From contig NZ_LSGP01000017.1 of the NCBI RefSeq assembly GCF_001611555.1, positions 744,001-808,000 of the forward strand: a stretch of 64,000 nucleotides of DNA, given 5' to 3'. The notes beneath the pieces were generated by a model, which saw only the letters and a program-made list of their open reading frames with translations, made no database searches and was not told where the DNA came from. The position numbers and the translations under genes were made by a program. Of this stretch, positions 1 through 8,599 are shown piece by piece (position 1 is the stretch's first letter; the number at the start of each line of letters is the position of its first letter). The stretch is from Anaerosporomusa subterranea (GTDB lineage: Bacteria; Bacillota; Negativicutes; Sporomusales; Acetonemataceae).

Positions 1-855
1 GCTTGTGAGCAGAATTCATTAGTTAATCATGCAGTTTTGGGTATTCATGTGGAAGGACCATTCATCTCTGCGGAAGCAGGACCTCGCGGCGCGCATAATT
101 CGGAATGGACGCGCGACCCCGATTGGCAGGAATTCCTGGATTGGCAAGAGGCGGCAAAAGGCAGAGTAGTTATGGTCACTCTTGCTCCTGAGCGGCCGGG
201 TGCTATTGATTTCATCAAGGAGCTTAGCAAATCCGGCGTTATTGCGGCCTTAGGCCATACCGCCGCGAACGAGGCTCAAATTTTGGCGGCAGTCAAGGCT
301 GGTGCCAGTATGTCCACTCACCTGGGGAATGGAGCGCACCCATATATCAAGCGACATCCTAATTACATCTGGTCACAACTGGCCAATGATCAGCTATGGG
401 CCGGACTGATTGGGGATGGGTTTCATTTGCCGGCGTCAACTCTAAAAGTCATGATGCAGGCAAAACGGGATAAAGCGATTTTAGTCAGTGACGCCTCCTA
501 TCTTGCTGGCATGCCATCAGGAGAGTACACGACCCACCATCACGTTAAAGTGGTCTTGGAATCGAACGGGCGCCTCCACCTGAAAGCCACTCCTGACATT
601 CTTTCTGGGGCTGCCATGTTATTGGATACTTGTGTTCAGAACTTGGTTAATATGGGTGTAGCGTCCATTGCGGAAGCCATCGAAATGGCAGCAACAAGGC
701 CGGCACAGTTGTTGGGAAGCAAGGATGGGGGCTCGATCGATATAAATAACTGCGCTGACTTTTTTCTCTATCGTTGGCTGGATGATGGCCCCGGGGGGAC
801 ACTTCAAATTTGCGAGACAGTTACAGCCGGAAACACTGTTTACAAGAACGAATAA
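1..855 (+). CDS. nagA: N-acetylglucosamine-6-phosphate deacetylase-like amidohydrolase (5' end outside window)
   Basis: Metal-dependent amidohydrolase that removes acetate from GlcNAc-6-phosphate in the cytoplasm, giving glucosamine-6-phosphate for NagB. The frame is open from base 1, so the N-terminus lies upstream. The visible part starts just before HVEGPF, the NagA motif with the metal-ligand Glu. Further on come GHTAAN, THLGNGAH (usually THLFNAM in NagA), GDGFHLP and an active-site Asp in LVSDAS. The unusual LGNGAH segment means a NagA-like paralogue with a related acetylated substrate is possible. nagB follows 34 bases later, which supports amino-sugar catabolism. Confident of the family, less of the exact substrate. 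Confidence 0.85.
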   Translation, partial: ACEQNSLVNHAVLGIHVEGPFISAEAGPRGAHNSEWTRDPDWQEFLDWQEAAKGRVVMVTLAPERPGAIDFIKELSKSGVIAALGHTAANEAQILAAVKAGASMSTHLGNGAHPYIKRHPNYIWSQLANDQLWAGLIGDGFHLPASTLKVMMQAKRDKAILVSDASYLAGMPSGEYTTHHHVKVVLESNGRLHLKATPDILSGAAMLLDTCVQNLVNMGVASIAEAIEMAATRPAQLLGSKDGGSIDINNCADFFLYRWLDDGPGGTLQICETVTAGNTVYKNE

Positions 856-889
856 CAGTAGATATAGTGAAGATAGAGAGGTGTGTACG

Positions 890-1636
890 ATGAAACTTTG
901 CATTTGGAAAGACGCAGATGAACTTGGCAGACAAGCAGCAGCTTTCACCGCCACGGCGATTCAGCGTGCGATCGCTGAAAAAGGCTGTGCGAGATTGCTA
1001 TTATCAACCGGCGCCTCCCAATTTGAAACATTTAAGTATCTAGTGACTACAGATGTTCCCTGGGAAAAGGTTGAAATGTTTCATCTTGATGAGTACGTCG
1101 GCTTGCCGGAGACGTGCCCTGCCAGCTTTAGGAAATACTTGAAAGACAGATTTGCTTCTAAAGTGTCTTTGGGAAAGGCTTATTTCGTTTGCGGTGAAGG
1201 AAACGTTGCACGGGAGATCCAAAAATTAACAGACGATATCACGAAAGCGCCGATTGACATCGCACTAGTTGGCATTGGTGAAAATGCACACATCGCATTT
1301 AATGATCCGCCAGCCGATTTCTCCACAGAAGAAGCCTACAAAGTAGTAACCTTGGATGAACGTTGCAAACAACAGCAGGTGCGTGAAGGCTGGTTTCCCT
1401 CCATCGATTCCGTGCCGGAACAGGCGATCACAATGACCGTGAGGCAAATTCTAAAAAGCAAGATTATCTTATCTTGCGTACCTCATCGGATCAAAGCGGA
1501 AGCAATCAGGCAGACTTTAGAGAACGATCCTACCAATATTATCCCAGCGACGATTCTGAAGACACATCCCAATTGGACCTTGTATCTGGACGAGGAATCG
1601 GCTAGCCTAATACCCCAAAAAGACTCGCGAGCATAA
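890..1636 (+). CDS. nagB: glucosamine-6-phosphate deaminase
   Basis: Converts glucosamine-6-phosphate to fructose-6-phosphate and ammonia. About 248 residues, normal for NagB. Visible motifs are LSTGASQFETF (sugar-phosphate loop), FHLDEYVGLP (catalytic Asp region) and ALVGIGENAHIAFNDPP, all characteristic of the NagB/6-phosphogluconolactonase fold. The ATG at 890 is preceded by AGAGAGG at a suitable distance; a longer reading frame upstream would overlap nagA and adds no family sequence. It forms an operon with nagA upstream and the cupin-like gene directly downstream. Confidence 0.9.
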   Translation: MKLCIWKDADELGRQAAAFTATAIQRAIAEKGCARLLLSTGASQFETFKYLVTTDVPWEKVEMFHLDEYVGLPETCPASFRKYLKDRFASKVSLGKAYFVCGEGNVAREIQKLTDDITKAPIDIALVGIGENAHIAFNDPPADFSTEEAYKVVTLDERCKQQQVREGWFPSIDSVPEQAITMTVRQILKSKIILSCVPHRIKAEAIRQTLENDPTNIIPATILKTHPNWTLYLDEESASLIPQKDSRA

Positions 1637-1657
1637 GTGGGTATGGAGAGTGAAACC

Positions 1658-2083
1658 GTGATACTAATTCAACCATTGCTCGAAGAACATTTCTCACGCT
1701 TCGGAGTTATCTTTCGGCTCAACCGTTCCGACCCACAGCCGTTTCAAGTGCAGGTAACGGAAGAAACTCCAGTCGGATGGCGGGTCGCGATGATGAAGGT
1801 AAGCGCTCGGGTAATCCAGAAGATCAGCTGTCACCCGAATACCATGGAAACATTTGAACCAGTTCAGGGTGTTTGCTTGCTCGTTGTGGCAGAACCCCAG
1901 AAACCACATGAATTAGCGGCTTTTGTTCTTGACGCTCCCGTCTGTATTAATAAGGGCGTGTGGCACTGTGTGATTACACTTTCAGATTATGCTATTGTCA
2001 AAGTTACTGAGAACTCGACTGTAGACAGTATGACAGTTGAGTTGGAAGGAACGTTACGAGCTGGATTGAGGGCAGAAGAATGA
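1658..2083 (+). CDS. cupin-like protein related to ureidoglycolate lyase family
   Basis: About 141 residues. The segment [20 protein letters not shown], followed by a conserved INKGVWH motif, resembles small cupin-fold proteins of the ureidoglycolate lyase/DUF4867 type, whose His and Glu residues often bind a metal. The function here is unknown; its place between nagB and an ABC ATPase suggests a role in sugar catabolism, perhaps isomerisation or sensing. I chose GTG at 1658 because GGAGAG lies 7 bases upstream; GTG 1637 and ATG 1643 are in frame but have no good ribosome site. The family call is from memory of the motif. Confidence 0.6.
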   Translation: MILIQPLLEEHFSRFGVIFRLNRSDPQPFQVQVTEETPVGWRVAMMKVSARVIQKISCHPNTMETFEPVQGVCLLVVAEPQKPHELAAFVLDAPVCINKGVWHCVITLSDYAIVKVTENSTVDSMTVELEGTLRAGLRAEE

Positions 2084-2114
2084 CTCTACACAACAAGAGT
2101 GGGAGGAGGACATC

Positions 2115-3212
2115 ATGGCCGGGTTAGCCTTACGAAACTTAGTGAAAAAGTTTGGTAACAATACAGTAGTGCATAACTTTGATCTTGAGATTCAAGATAA
2201 AGAATTTCTTGTACTTGTTGGTCCCTCCGGTTGCGGGAAAACAACTACCCTGCGCATGATTGCCGGTCTTGAGGATATCACTGACGGAGAGATATTTATT
2301 GGCGATAGATTGGTCAATGATATTCCATCCAAAGATCGGGATATCGCGATGGTTTTTCAAAACTATGCGTTATATCCTCACATGAGTGTTTATGATAACA
2401 TGGCCTTTGGGTTGCAACTGCGCAAGTTTCCGAAAGCTGAGATTGAGAGGCGGGTCCAAGAGGCGGCTAAGATTCTAAGCATCGAACACCTGCTAGAGCG
2501 AAAACCAAGAGCGCTTTCTGGCGGTCAGCGTCAGCGCGTTGCCCTTGGCAGGGCAATTGTTCGCGAACCTAAGGTATTCTTGATGGATGAACCTTTGTCT
2601 AATTTGGATGCGAAATTGCGGGTGCAAATGCGCGCAGAACTTTCCAAATTGCATCAACGGCTACAAACAACTATTGTTTATGTTACCCATGATCAAACAG
2701 AAGCCATGACCATGGGAAACCGTATTGTTGTTATGAAAGACGGCTACATTCAACAAGTTGACAAACCGATGAATTTGTATCATCACCCCAAAAACTTGTT
2801 CGTCGCCAGTTTTATCGGCTCGCCTGCAATGAATTTTCTAAGAGTCCGGGTTGTATCTGAAGACGGCTTCCTCTGGCTGGTAAATTCATCCACCCGGCTG
2901 CAGCCAGCCCCCGCTCACCAAGAGGCGCTTAAAATGCGTATCGGACAAGACGTTATTTTGGGAATTCGTCCTGAATATATCCATGATGAATCCGCTTTTA
3001 TTGAAGAGTTTCCGTTCTGGTCAACTGATGTGATGATCGATGTGGTCGAGCCGCTTGGCATAGAGACCAATGTTTACTTTTCCCTAGGTGATGATAATCT
3101 CATTGCGCGGTTCAAAGGAAACAGTGACGTTCGTGTGTTGCAACGGCATAAGGTGGGATTTGATCTTCTTGCGGCCCATTATTTTGATCCGGAGACGCAG
3201 GAGATTATTTAA
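2115..3212 (+). CDS. sugar ABC transporter ATP-binding protein (MsmK/UgpC type)
   Basis: Cytoplasmic ATPase subunit of a CUT1-type carbohydrate importer, 365 residues. Walker [10 protein letters not shown] (about 38-46), Q-loop [17 protein letters not shown], signature [14 protein letters not shown], Walker [17 protein letters not shown] and H-loop VTHDQTEA are all present. The C-terminal third (from about residue 240) is the TOBE/OB regulatory domain that lets one MsmK-like ATPase serve several permeases. GGGAGGAGG precedes the ATG at 2115. It ends the operon that includes nagAB; the permeases and binding protein are not in the window and probably lie upstream of position 1. Confidence 0.92.
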   Translation: MAGLALRNLVKKFGNNTVVHNFDLEIQDKEFLVLVGPSGCGKTTTLRMIAGLEDITDGEIFIGDRLVNDIPSKDRDIAMVFQNYALYPHMSVYDNMAFGLQLRKFPKAEIERRVQEAAKILSIEHLLERKPRALSGGQRQRVALGRAIVREPKVFLMDEPLSNLDAKLRVQMRAELSKLHQRLQTTIVYVTHDQTEAMTMGNRIVVMKDGYIQQVDKPMNLYHHPKNLFVASFIGSPAMNFLRVRVVSEDGFLWLVNSSTRLQPAPAHQEALKMRIGQDVILGIRPEYIHDESAFIEEFPFWSTDVMIDVVEPLGIETNVYFSLGDDNLIARFKGNSDVRVLQRHKVGFDLLAAHYFDPETQEII

Positions 3213-3250
3213 CATGGTATGGCAATCGGTCAAAATGAACATATCCTGTA

Positions 3251-3290
3251 CAAAGAAACTCTGCTAATTGTGGCAGGGGTTTCTTTGTTT
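3251..3290 (+). terminator. intrinsic terminator after the ABC ATPase
   Basis: CAAAGAAAC and GTTTCTTTG form a 9-bp outer stem, with an inner CTGC/GCAG stem, followed by TTTAT. It lies 40 bases after the ABC ATPase stop and closes the nag operon. Confidence 0.6.
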
Positions 3291-3344
3291 ATGAGATGGT
3301 TTAAGATTTGCAGGGTTGCAGGTGGTGCAGTGACGGCCGAATGC

Positions 3345-3466
3345 TATGCCATCTTGGCGCATTCGGCACTAGCGCATCCGCGCGCGTCGGTCGACCGTCT
3401 ATGCCATCCATGGCACGCTCGACACTAGCGCATCCGTGCGCGTTGCAGATGGGCCCTTATCAGCGC
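3345..3466. repeat. dispersed palindromic element, family A
   Basis: This fills most of the gene-free stretch between the ABC ATPase and the PHP gene. It contains two copies of a TATGCCATCnTGGC...CACTAGCGCATCC unit about 65 bases apart and ends with GCAGATGGGCCCTTATCAGCG. The reverse complement of that end matches GTTGATAAAGGCCCATCTGC, seen at 14177. The first unit recurs inverted at 16682-16740. No coding potential is convincing. Confidence 0.65.
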
Positions 3467-3526
3467 CACCATTTTGCTTTTTTGGCGGTTCTGGCCTATA
3501 ATGGATTATGAAGGGAGAGTGCTTAT

Positions 3527-4252
3527 ATGCAATTTATTGCTGACCTTCATGTACATTCTGTAGCTAGCGGTCATGCGTACAGTACGGTGACTGAAAATGT
3601 CCGTGCTGCTGCTGAACAGGGCTTGGAGGTGATCGCCCTGACTGATCACGGCCCACAAATGCCTGGTGGGCCGCATGCCTACTATTTTGGTAATTTGGCA
3701 GTCATTCCAGAGACGCTGTTTGGCGTTCGTGTGCTCAAGGGAGTCGAAGCGAATATTTTGGATCGGCAGGGTACGCTGGATCTGGAAGACCAACGGCTGG
3801 CCAAGTTAGATATTGTTCTCGCGGGACTGCATACCTATTGCGCACCCTATGGATCAGTGGAAGAAAATACCCAGATGCTAGTGAACGCTATTCGGAATCC
3901 GTGGGTGGATGCTATCGTACATCCGGGCAACCCAGAGTATCCGGTGGATTTTTCGGTCATTGTCAAGGCTGCGGTCGAGTTTGATGTGGCTTTGGAGATT
4001 AATAACAGTTCGTTGACCGTAAGCCGTAAAGGCAGTTTACCATTCTGTGATACGATCGCCGGTTTGGCTAAGCAGTATGGCGCGAAGGTCATGTTGGGAA
4101 CTGACAGCCACTTCGCGACCCATGTTGGCGATTTCGGCGCTGCCGTTCCTCTGCTGGCAAAGAACGGAATTGAAGCTGATCAGGTTCTTAACACCTCTCG
4201 GCAGAAGCTTAGTGATCATTTAACGCGACGGGGTCGGGTAATTACAGTATAA
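3527..4252 (+). CDS. PHP-domain phosphatase/hydrolase (YcdX-like)
   Basis: About 241 residues with the polymerase-and-histidinol-phosphatase fold. DLHVHS near the N-terminus, LTDHG, GVEAN, AGLHT, IVHPGNPEY and GTDSHFATHVG supply the His/Asp/Glu ligands of a trinuclear metal site. The family hydrolyses phosphoesters; the substrate of YcdX-type members is not settled. AAGGGAGAG precedes the ATG. It stands alone between two repeat elements, with a weak hairpin terminator after its stop. Confidence 0.85.
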   Translation: MQFIADLHVHSVASGHAYSTVTENVRAAAEQGLEVIALTDHGPQMPGGPHAYYFGNLAVIPETLFGVRVLKGVEANILDRQGTLDLEDQRLAKLDIVLAGLHTYCAPYGSVEENTQMLVNAIRNPWVDAIVHPGNPEYPVDFSVIVKAAVEFDVALEINNSSLTVSRKGSLPFCDTIAGLAKQYGAKVMLGTDSHFATHVGDFGAAVPLLAKNGIEADQVLNTSRQKLSDHLTRRGRVITV

Positions 4253-4254
4253 GA

Positions 4255-4281
4255 GTCTGTTGCAGAAGCAACAGACTTCCT
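4255..4281 (+). terminator. hairpin after the PHP gene
   Basis: GTCTGTTGC-AGAA-GCAACAGAC is a perfect 9-bp stem starting three bases after the PHP stop codon, followed by TTCCTT. The T-run is weak, so termination is likely but not certain. Confidence 0.55.
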
Positions 4282-4298
4282 TAAAAAACAAGAGACTA

Positions 4299-4408
4299 GT
4301 TGAAAAAGTTCCAGTTGCTAGGAACAGCGAGGCTTGCGCCGCGCCGCGTACAAAAGGTACGCAAGCAAGCAAACGTAGTCGTGACAACGCAGATGGAGGT
4401 TTTGCAAC
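4299..4408. repeat. dispersed palindromic element, family A
   Basis: The element starts GTTGAAAAAGTTCCAGTTGC and its other end, read on the opposite strand, is GTTGCAAAACCTCCATCTGC. These inverted ends match the GTTGATAAAGGCCCATCTGC end of copies at 9648 and 14177. Internal GC-rich inverted repeats (TTGCTTGCGTACC and its complement) are present. It sits 20 bases before the rapZ start. Confidence 0.65.
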
Positions 4409-4429
4409 GGTCTCATAGGAGGTACAGCG

Positions 4430-5308
4430 ATGGAACCATTCCGTTTAGTCATTGTAACCGGCATGTCGGGAGCAGGAAAGACCCAGGTTATGCGCTCACT
4501 TGAGGATTTGGGCTATTTTTGCGTTGACAATTTGCCGCCAACGCTGATACCAAAATTTGCAGAGATATGTTCCCAGTCTGGCGGACGCGTTAACCGCATC
4601 GCTCTGGTTGTCGACATTCGCGGCGGCGAGTTTTTTGATATGCTGGTACAAGTTCTTGAAGACATGGAAAAATTGGGCTACTTCTATGAAATATTGTTCC
4701 TCGAAGCATCTGATGAAACGTTGATTCGTCGCTATAAAGAAACCCGCCGCCGCCATCCAATGGCGCCCGATGGACGTGTGAGTGAAGGAATTTGCCTGGA
4801 GCGGGAACGCTTGGAGAGAATTCGGGGCCGTGCTAATCACATTATTGATACCTCGGATATGTCAACCACTCAATTGAAAGACAAAATTACGGCTCTGTTT
4901 GTCGATGATTCTACGCAAGAACGAATGACGATTAATGTGGTTTCCTTCGGTTTTAAACATGGGATACCGCTTGATGCAGACATGGTATTTGATGTTCGAT
5001 TTTTACCCAATCCGTTTTATGTTGAATCGCTGCGTCGTCATAGCGGACAGGAAGCGCCAGTACGCGAATATATTTGGAAATGGCCGATTACCCAACAATT
5101 TCTCGAGAAGCTGCAGAGCTTGTTGGATTTTCTAGCGCCGAACTTCGTTAAAGAAGGGAAGAGTCAATTGGTTATTGCAATTGGCTGCACTGGCGGCATG
5201 CACCGATCGGTGTTTGTGGCAGAGCAGATATATACGAATCTTAAAGCCAAAGGCTACAAGGTCAACCTCGAACACCGGGATATTAAGCATAACTTGACTG
5301 AGGTGTAG
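4430..5308 (+). CDS. rapZ: RNase adapter / nucleotide-binding protein RapZ (YvcJ)
   Basis: P-loop ATP/GTP-binding protein of 292 residues. Walker A GMSGAGKT is at about 11-18, followed by LGYFCVDNLPPTL. The C-terminal half carries GFKHGIPLDADMVFDVRFLPNP and AIGCTGGMHRSV, the hallmark of the RapZ/YvcJ family. In enterobacteria RapZ guides RNase E to the GlmZ RNA; in Firmicutes YvcJ binds and hydrolyses nucleotides and its targets are less clear. ATAGGAGG precedes the ATG. It starts the conserved rapZ-yvcK-whiA operon, with only one base between its stop and yvcK. Confidence 0.95.
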   Translation: MEPFRLVIVTGMSGAGKTQVMRSLEDLGYFCVDNLPPTLIPKFAEICSQSGGRVNRIALVVDIRGGEFFDMLVQVLEDMEKLGYFYEILFLEASDETLIRRYKETRRRHPMAPDGRVSEGICLERERLERIRGRANHIIDTSDMSTTQLKDKITALFVDDSTQERMTINVVSFGFKHGIPLDADMVFDVRFLPNPFYVESLRRHSGQEAPVREYIWKWPITQQFLEKLQSLLDFLAPNFVKEGKSQLVIAIGCTGGMHRSVFVAEQIYTNLKAKGYKVNLEHRDIKHNLTEV

Positions 5309-5309
5309 T

Positions 5310-6662
5310 ATGCGGCCGCATTTTAAGTGGCTAGCTCCGGGCATGAATCTGAAGCGTTGGCTGCTTCTGTTTGCGCTGGGAGTTTTGCTCTTCAGCCTCG
5401 GATTAGCAATTGTTTTTAATTATCAATATATCGGCATGTTGGAAAATGCCATTTTTCTTTGGGTTTATCGCCTCACTGGGCAATACCTGTCAACAGGAAT
5501 GATCCTCGTCGGCATGGGCATTGTCACCGCTGGCGTTGTCACGATGGCTTATGCAACGCGAAAGTTGATTCTTTCGATTATTAGCGTGCTGCTGCCGGAA
5601 GGATCAAATGGCCTAATTAACCTGATTTACGAAAAACGTCGGCTAAATCGGGGGCCGTCGGTTGTTGTCCTCGGCGGTGGTACGGGGCTTTCGGTGTTGC
5701 TCAGAGGGATCAAAAAGGCAACAGATAATATTACGGCTATTGTCACGGTTGGCGACGATGGCGGCTCGTCCGGACGTATTCGCAGTGATCTTGGCATGAT
5801 TCCACCAGGCGATTTGCGACGCTGTTTGGTCGCGTTGGCTGATACTGAACCGATGATGGAAAAACTGTTTGAACACCGCTTCGGCGGCAATGGCGGCTTA
5901 GCTGGCCACAACTTTGGCAATTTGTTCATTGCGGCGATGAATGAAGTACAAGGCGATGTCGAACTGGCTCTCCAAGCATCAAGCAAGGTACTGGCTGTCC
6001 GTGGTCAGGTTTTGCCTGCCACAACCGAGGCGATCCGTCTTTCGGCCACTATGTGTGACGGCAGCGTAATCGAAGGTGAATCCAACATTCCGCTCTGTGG
6101 CAAATGCATTGACCATGTGGGGATATTGCCTGAAGATGTTTTGCCAGTTCCTAGCGCAGTGGCGGCAATCCGTGAAGCAGATGCCTGTATTCTCGGGCCA
6201 GGCAGTCTGTATACGAGCGTTTTGCCGAATTTGCTGGTTAGGGGAATCGCTGACGAGCTTAGACGAACCAAGGCAGTCAAAATCTATATATGCAATGTGA
6301 TGACCCAGCCGGGAGAAACTGACGGCTATAGTGCTTCACGGCATGTGAAGGCAATTCTCGATCATGTCGGGCCTGGTGTGATCGATTATGTGGTTGTTAA
6401 TGCGCAAACCGTAGCACCTGTGTTGCGGGATAGATATGCCACTCAAGGCGCCGTTCCCGTCGAAGCAGACATTGAGGCGATTGAAGCATTAGGCGTTAGA
6501 GCAGTCAAGGCAAATATTATTAATGAGACTGATTTAGTGAGACATGATCCTGAGCGGCTGTCCCACACGATCATGGATATGGTAGTCAAGTTGGGCGGAA
6601 AGTCTGAACGCGTTCGACTGTTAGATTACTATTTGCAGGAAGAAGAAGGGCGTCAGAGGTGA
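5310..6662 (+). CDS. yvcK: YvcK/CofD-like gluconeogenesis factor with membrane N-terminus
   Basis: Member of the YvcK/CofD-like family (binding UDP-sugars in Bacillus; needed for growth on gluconeogenic carbon and for cell shape). 450 residues, longer than the roughly 320 of Bacillus YvcK because the first ~110 residues hold two transmembrane segments (about 14-34 and 55-80). The catalytic-type core begins at VVVLGGGTGLSVLLRGIK and continues with TVGDDGGSSGRIR and GPGSLYTSVLPNLLV. The extension would tether the core to the inner membrane. Middle gene of rapZ-yvcK-whiA. Confidence 0.93.
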   Translation: MRPHFKWLAPGMNLKRWLLLFALGVLLFSLGLAIVFNYQYIGMLENAIFLWVYRLTGQYLSTGMILVGMGIVTAGVVTMAYATRKLILSIISVLLPEGSNGLINLIYEKRRLNRGPSVVVLGGGTGLSVLLRGIKKATDNITAIVTVGDDGGSSGRIRSDLGMIPPGDLRRCLVALADTEPMMEKLFEHRFGGNGGLAGHNFGNLFIAAMNEVQGDVELALQASSKVLAVRGQVLPATTEAIRLSATMCDGSVIEGESNIPLCGKCIDHVGILPEDVLPVPSAVAAIREADACILGPGSLYTSVLPNLLVRGIADELRRTKAVKIYICNVMTQPGETDGYSASRHVKAILDHVGPGVIDYVVVNAQTVAPVLRDRYATQGAVPVEADIEAIEALGVRAVKANIINETDLVRHDPERLSHTIMDMVVKLGGKSERVRLLDYYLQEEEGRQR

Positions 6663-6668
6663 TGAGGA

Positions 6669-7616
6669 TTGTCCTTTTCCATTGAGGTTCGCAATGAATT
6701 GGCGCGAATACTAGACGATGGTAAATGCTGCAGCACAGCAGAGCTGACAGCTTTATTGCGTATGGGTGGAACTTTGCTGATCATAGGCTCAGGCGTGCCT
6801 GGTCTGAGCTTTTCTACCGAAAATGCGGCAGTCGCTCGCAAGGCTCTTACTCTGATTCGGCAGGAATTTTCTGTGGCTGCTGAGGTTGTGGTTACTAGGG
6901 CACGCAGGCTACAGAAGCGCAACACCTATAAAATTCGGATCATTCCCTCACCAGCAGTGGCAGAACTATTGACTTCGCTTGGTATCCTGGCGGGCGGTGG
7001 CTGGGCTGGCGATGATTCAGCTTTACTACGGAAGCCTTGCTGTCGGCGGGCATATCTGCGCGGCGCTTTCCTAGGCGGTGGCTCGGTGAATAAGCCTGAG
7101 GGAGATTATCACCTGGAACTGGTAACAGCGAATGAGACTTTTGCGAAAACCTTATATAAGCTCTTGAGAGCGCAGCATTTGCCAGCTGGCATAACAGAGC
7201 GCAAGCATGATTCTGTCGTATACCTGAAAGATGGTGACGCTATTAGCGCCTTTCTTGGCCTGGTTGGCGCATATCAGGCAGTAATGAAATTTGAAAATGT
7301 GCGGGTTGTCAAGGATATGCGAAACCAAGTGAATCGCTTGGTCAACTGCGAAACTGCTAATTTGCAGAAAACTGTTAACGCCGCAGGTCGCCAGCTTGAT
7401 GCAATCCGTCTTATTGATCAAACGGTCGGGATTGATAATTTGCCGAACGCTTTGCGGGAAACGGCTAAGCTAAGGCTAGAGTTTCCTGAAGCTACTTTGC
7501 AGGAATTGGTCGACGTATCTCGTGGAAAACTAGGCAAGTCAGGCATTAATCACCGATTGCGCAAACTTGAAGAAATTGCCATAGAAATTAAAGCGGGGGA
7601 TAACAGTGAAACGTAG
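6669..7616 (+). CDS. whiA: DNA-binding protein WhiA
   Basis: 315 residues combining a LAGLIDADG homing-endonuclease-like N-terminal domain without nuclease function and a C-terminal helix-turn-helix (ASRGKLGKSGINHRLRKLEEIA-type region near the end). Internal RRAYLRGAFLGGGSVNKPEGDYHLE and GNCETANLQKT-like (here VNCETANLQKTVNAA) segments are diagnostic. It affects cell division and chromosome segregation in Firmicutes. Start is TTG at 6669, six bases after the yvcK stop, with GATGAGG overlapping. Its 3' end overlaps the next gene by 11 bases. Confidence 0.95.
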   Translation: MSFSIEVRNELARILDDGKCCSTAELTALLRMGGTLLIIGSGVPGLSFSTENAAVARKALTLIRQEFSVAAEVVVTRARRLQKRNTYKIRIIPSPAVAELLTSLGILAGGGWAGDDSALLRKPCCRRAYLRGAFLGGGSVNKPEGDYHLELVTANETFAKTLYKLLRAQHLPAGITERKHDSVVYLKDGDAISAFLGLVGAYQAVMKFENVRVVKDMRNQVNRLVNCETANLQKTVNAAGRQLDAIRLIDQTVGIDNLPNALRETAKLRLEFPEATLQELVDVSRGKLGKSGINHRLRKLEEIAIEIKAGDNSET

Positions 7617-8343
7617 TCTACTGGTGCTGTTTGCTCTTGCGTTGCTGATAGGCTGGTTGCTTCGCCCGATTGACGGAGTTTCCATCCTCGCTTACCATAG
7701 GGTTCGTGAAGATGGGGAAAGATACAGTGTCAGTCCACAACAGTTTAGCGAGCAGATGCAATTTCTCCAACAGCATGGTTACACAGCCATCTCGATGGCC
7801 GAGATGGCTGATGCATTTTCTGGCAGCAAGACGCTGCCGCCTAAGCCAATTGTCATTACGTTTGATGACGGTTATGCCGATAATTTATTGACCGCCTTAC
7901 CGATCTTGGAAAATTATGGAATGAAGGCGACAGTGTTCATTATTGCCGGCAGTGTAGGCCAGCCTGATTATCTCAACTGGGATCAGGCCACTGAACTGCT
8001 GCGCCGCGGTGTTGAAATCGGCTCTCATACAGTTAGTCATGCTGCTTTGAGTCAAGTCACTGATGCGCAGAAGCAAGAGGAAATCGTGCAATCAAAAGTC
8101 CTGCTAGAGGGCCAGCTAGGTAAGCCGGTGGAATTTTTGGCATATCCATTTGGTCAATTTGATCCCTCTTTATTTCCTTTGCTACAGCAGGCCGGTTATA
8201 GCGGTGCTTGCACCGGTATTGCTGGACTGAATTTTGCCGATGATCCGCCCTATCGCTGGAAGCGGGTCAGTGTGCCACGCCCTAAGTTTGGCATGTTGGA
8301 ATTTAGGCTTAGATTATTGCGTGCGCAATTAGTTAGCTGGTGA
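7606..8343 (+). CDS. exported polysaccharide deacetylase (NodB domain)
   Basis: 245 residues: a hydrophobic N-terminal segment (about 4-20) acting as signal or membrane anchor, then a NodB/CE4 domain. TFDDGY holds the catalytic Asp and metal Asp, EIGSHTVSHAAL the two metal His residues, and FLAYPFGQFD the later motif. Such enzymes deacetylate GlcNAc or MurNAc units in cell-wall or exported polysaccharide. GTG start, 11-base overlap with whiA and a GGGGG-type site within whiA suggest translational coupling. The exact polymer cannot be read from the sequence. Confidence 0.88.
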   Translation: MKRSLLVLFALALLIGWLLRPIDGVSILAYHRVREDGERYSVSPQQFSEQMQFLQQHGYTAISMAEMADAFSGSKTLPPKPIVITFDDGYADNLLTALPILENYGMKATVFIIAGSVGQPDYLNWDQATELLRRGVEIGSHTVSHAALSQVTDAQKQEEIVQSKVLLEGQLGKPVEFLAYPFGQFDPSLFPLLQQAGYSGACTGIAGLNFADDPPYRWKRVSVPRPKFGMLEFRLRLLRAQLVSW

Positions 8344-8366
8344 ATTAGAGAAGAGCTGAGGTACCA

Positions 8367-8490
8367 TTCCACGGAGGCACGGAGTGGTGACGATGAGGGC
8401 ACGGAGGTTACAATGTTTGAGCCAGCAAAGCTGGCATAATATCCTCTTCGCCTCTGTGACCTCCGTGTATCCTCCGTGTACTCCGTGGAA
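8367..8490. repeat. dispersed CCGCAGAG/CACGGAGG-type inverted repeat, family B
   Basis: Starts TTCCACGGAGGCACGGAG and ends CTCCGTGTACTCCGTGGAA, its inverted complement, around a central AT-rich part. Each arm repeats a 9-10 base unit (CACGGAGG). It is a diverged member of the family at 10408, 22636, 34621, 36834 and 53781, with CACGGAG in place of CGCAGAG. Confidence 0.7.
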
Positions 8491-8544
8491 CCGTTCTGTG
8501 TTCTTCATTATTAGGTAAGGAATTATTTACCTGGATAGCGAATG

Positions 8545-8573
8545 TTTACATAAAACAGAGATGTTGTTATACT
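8545..8573 (+). promoter_or_regulatory. sigma-A type promoter for the secreted protein gene at 8600
   Basis: TTTACA (8545-8550) and TATACT (8568-8573) are separated by 17 bases and lie just upstream of the GGGGAGGG ribosome site. Confidence 0.65.
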
Positions 8574-8599
8574 AGTGGTATCATTTTTGGGGAGGGTCT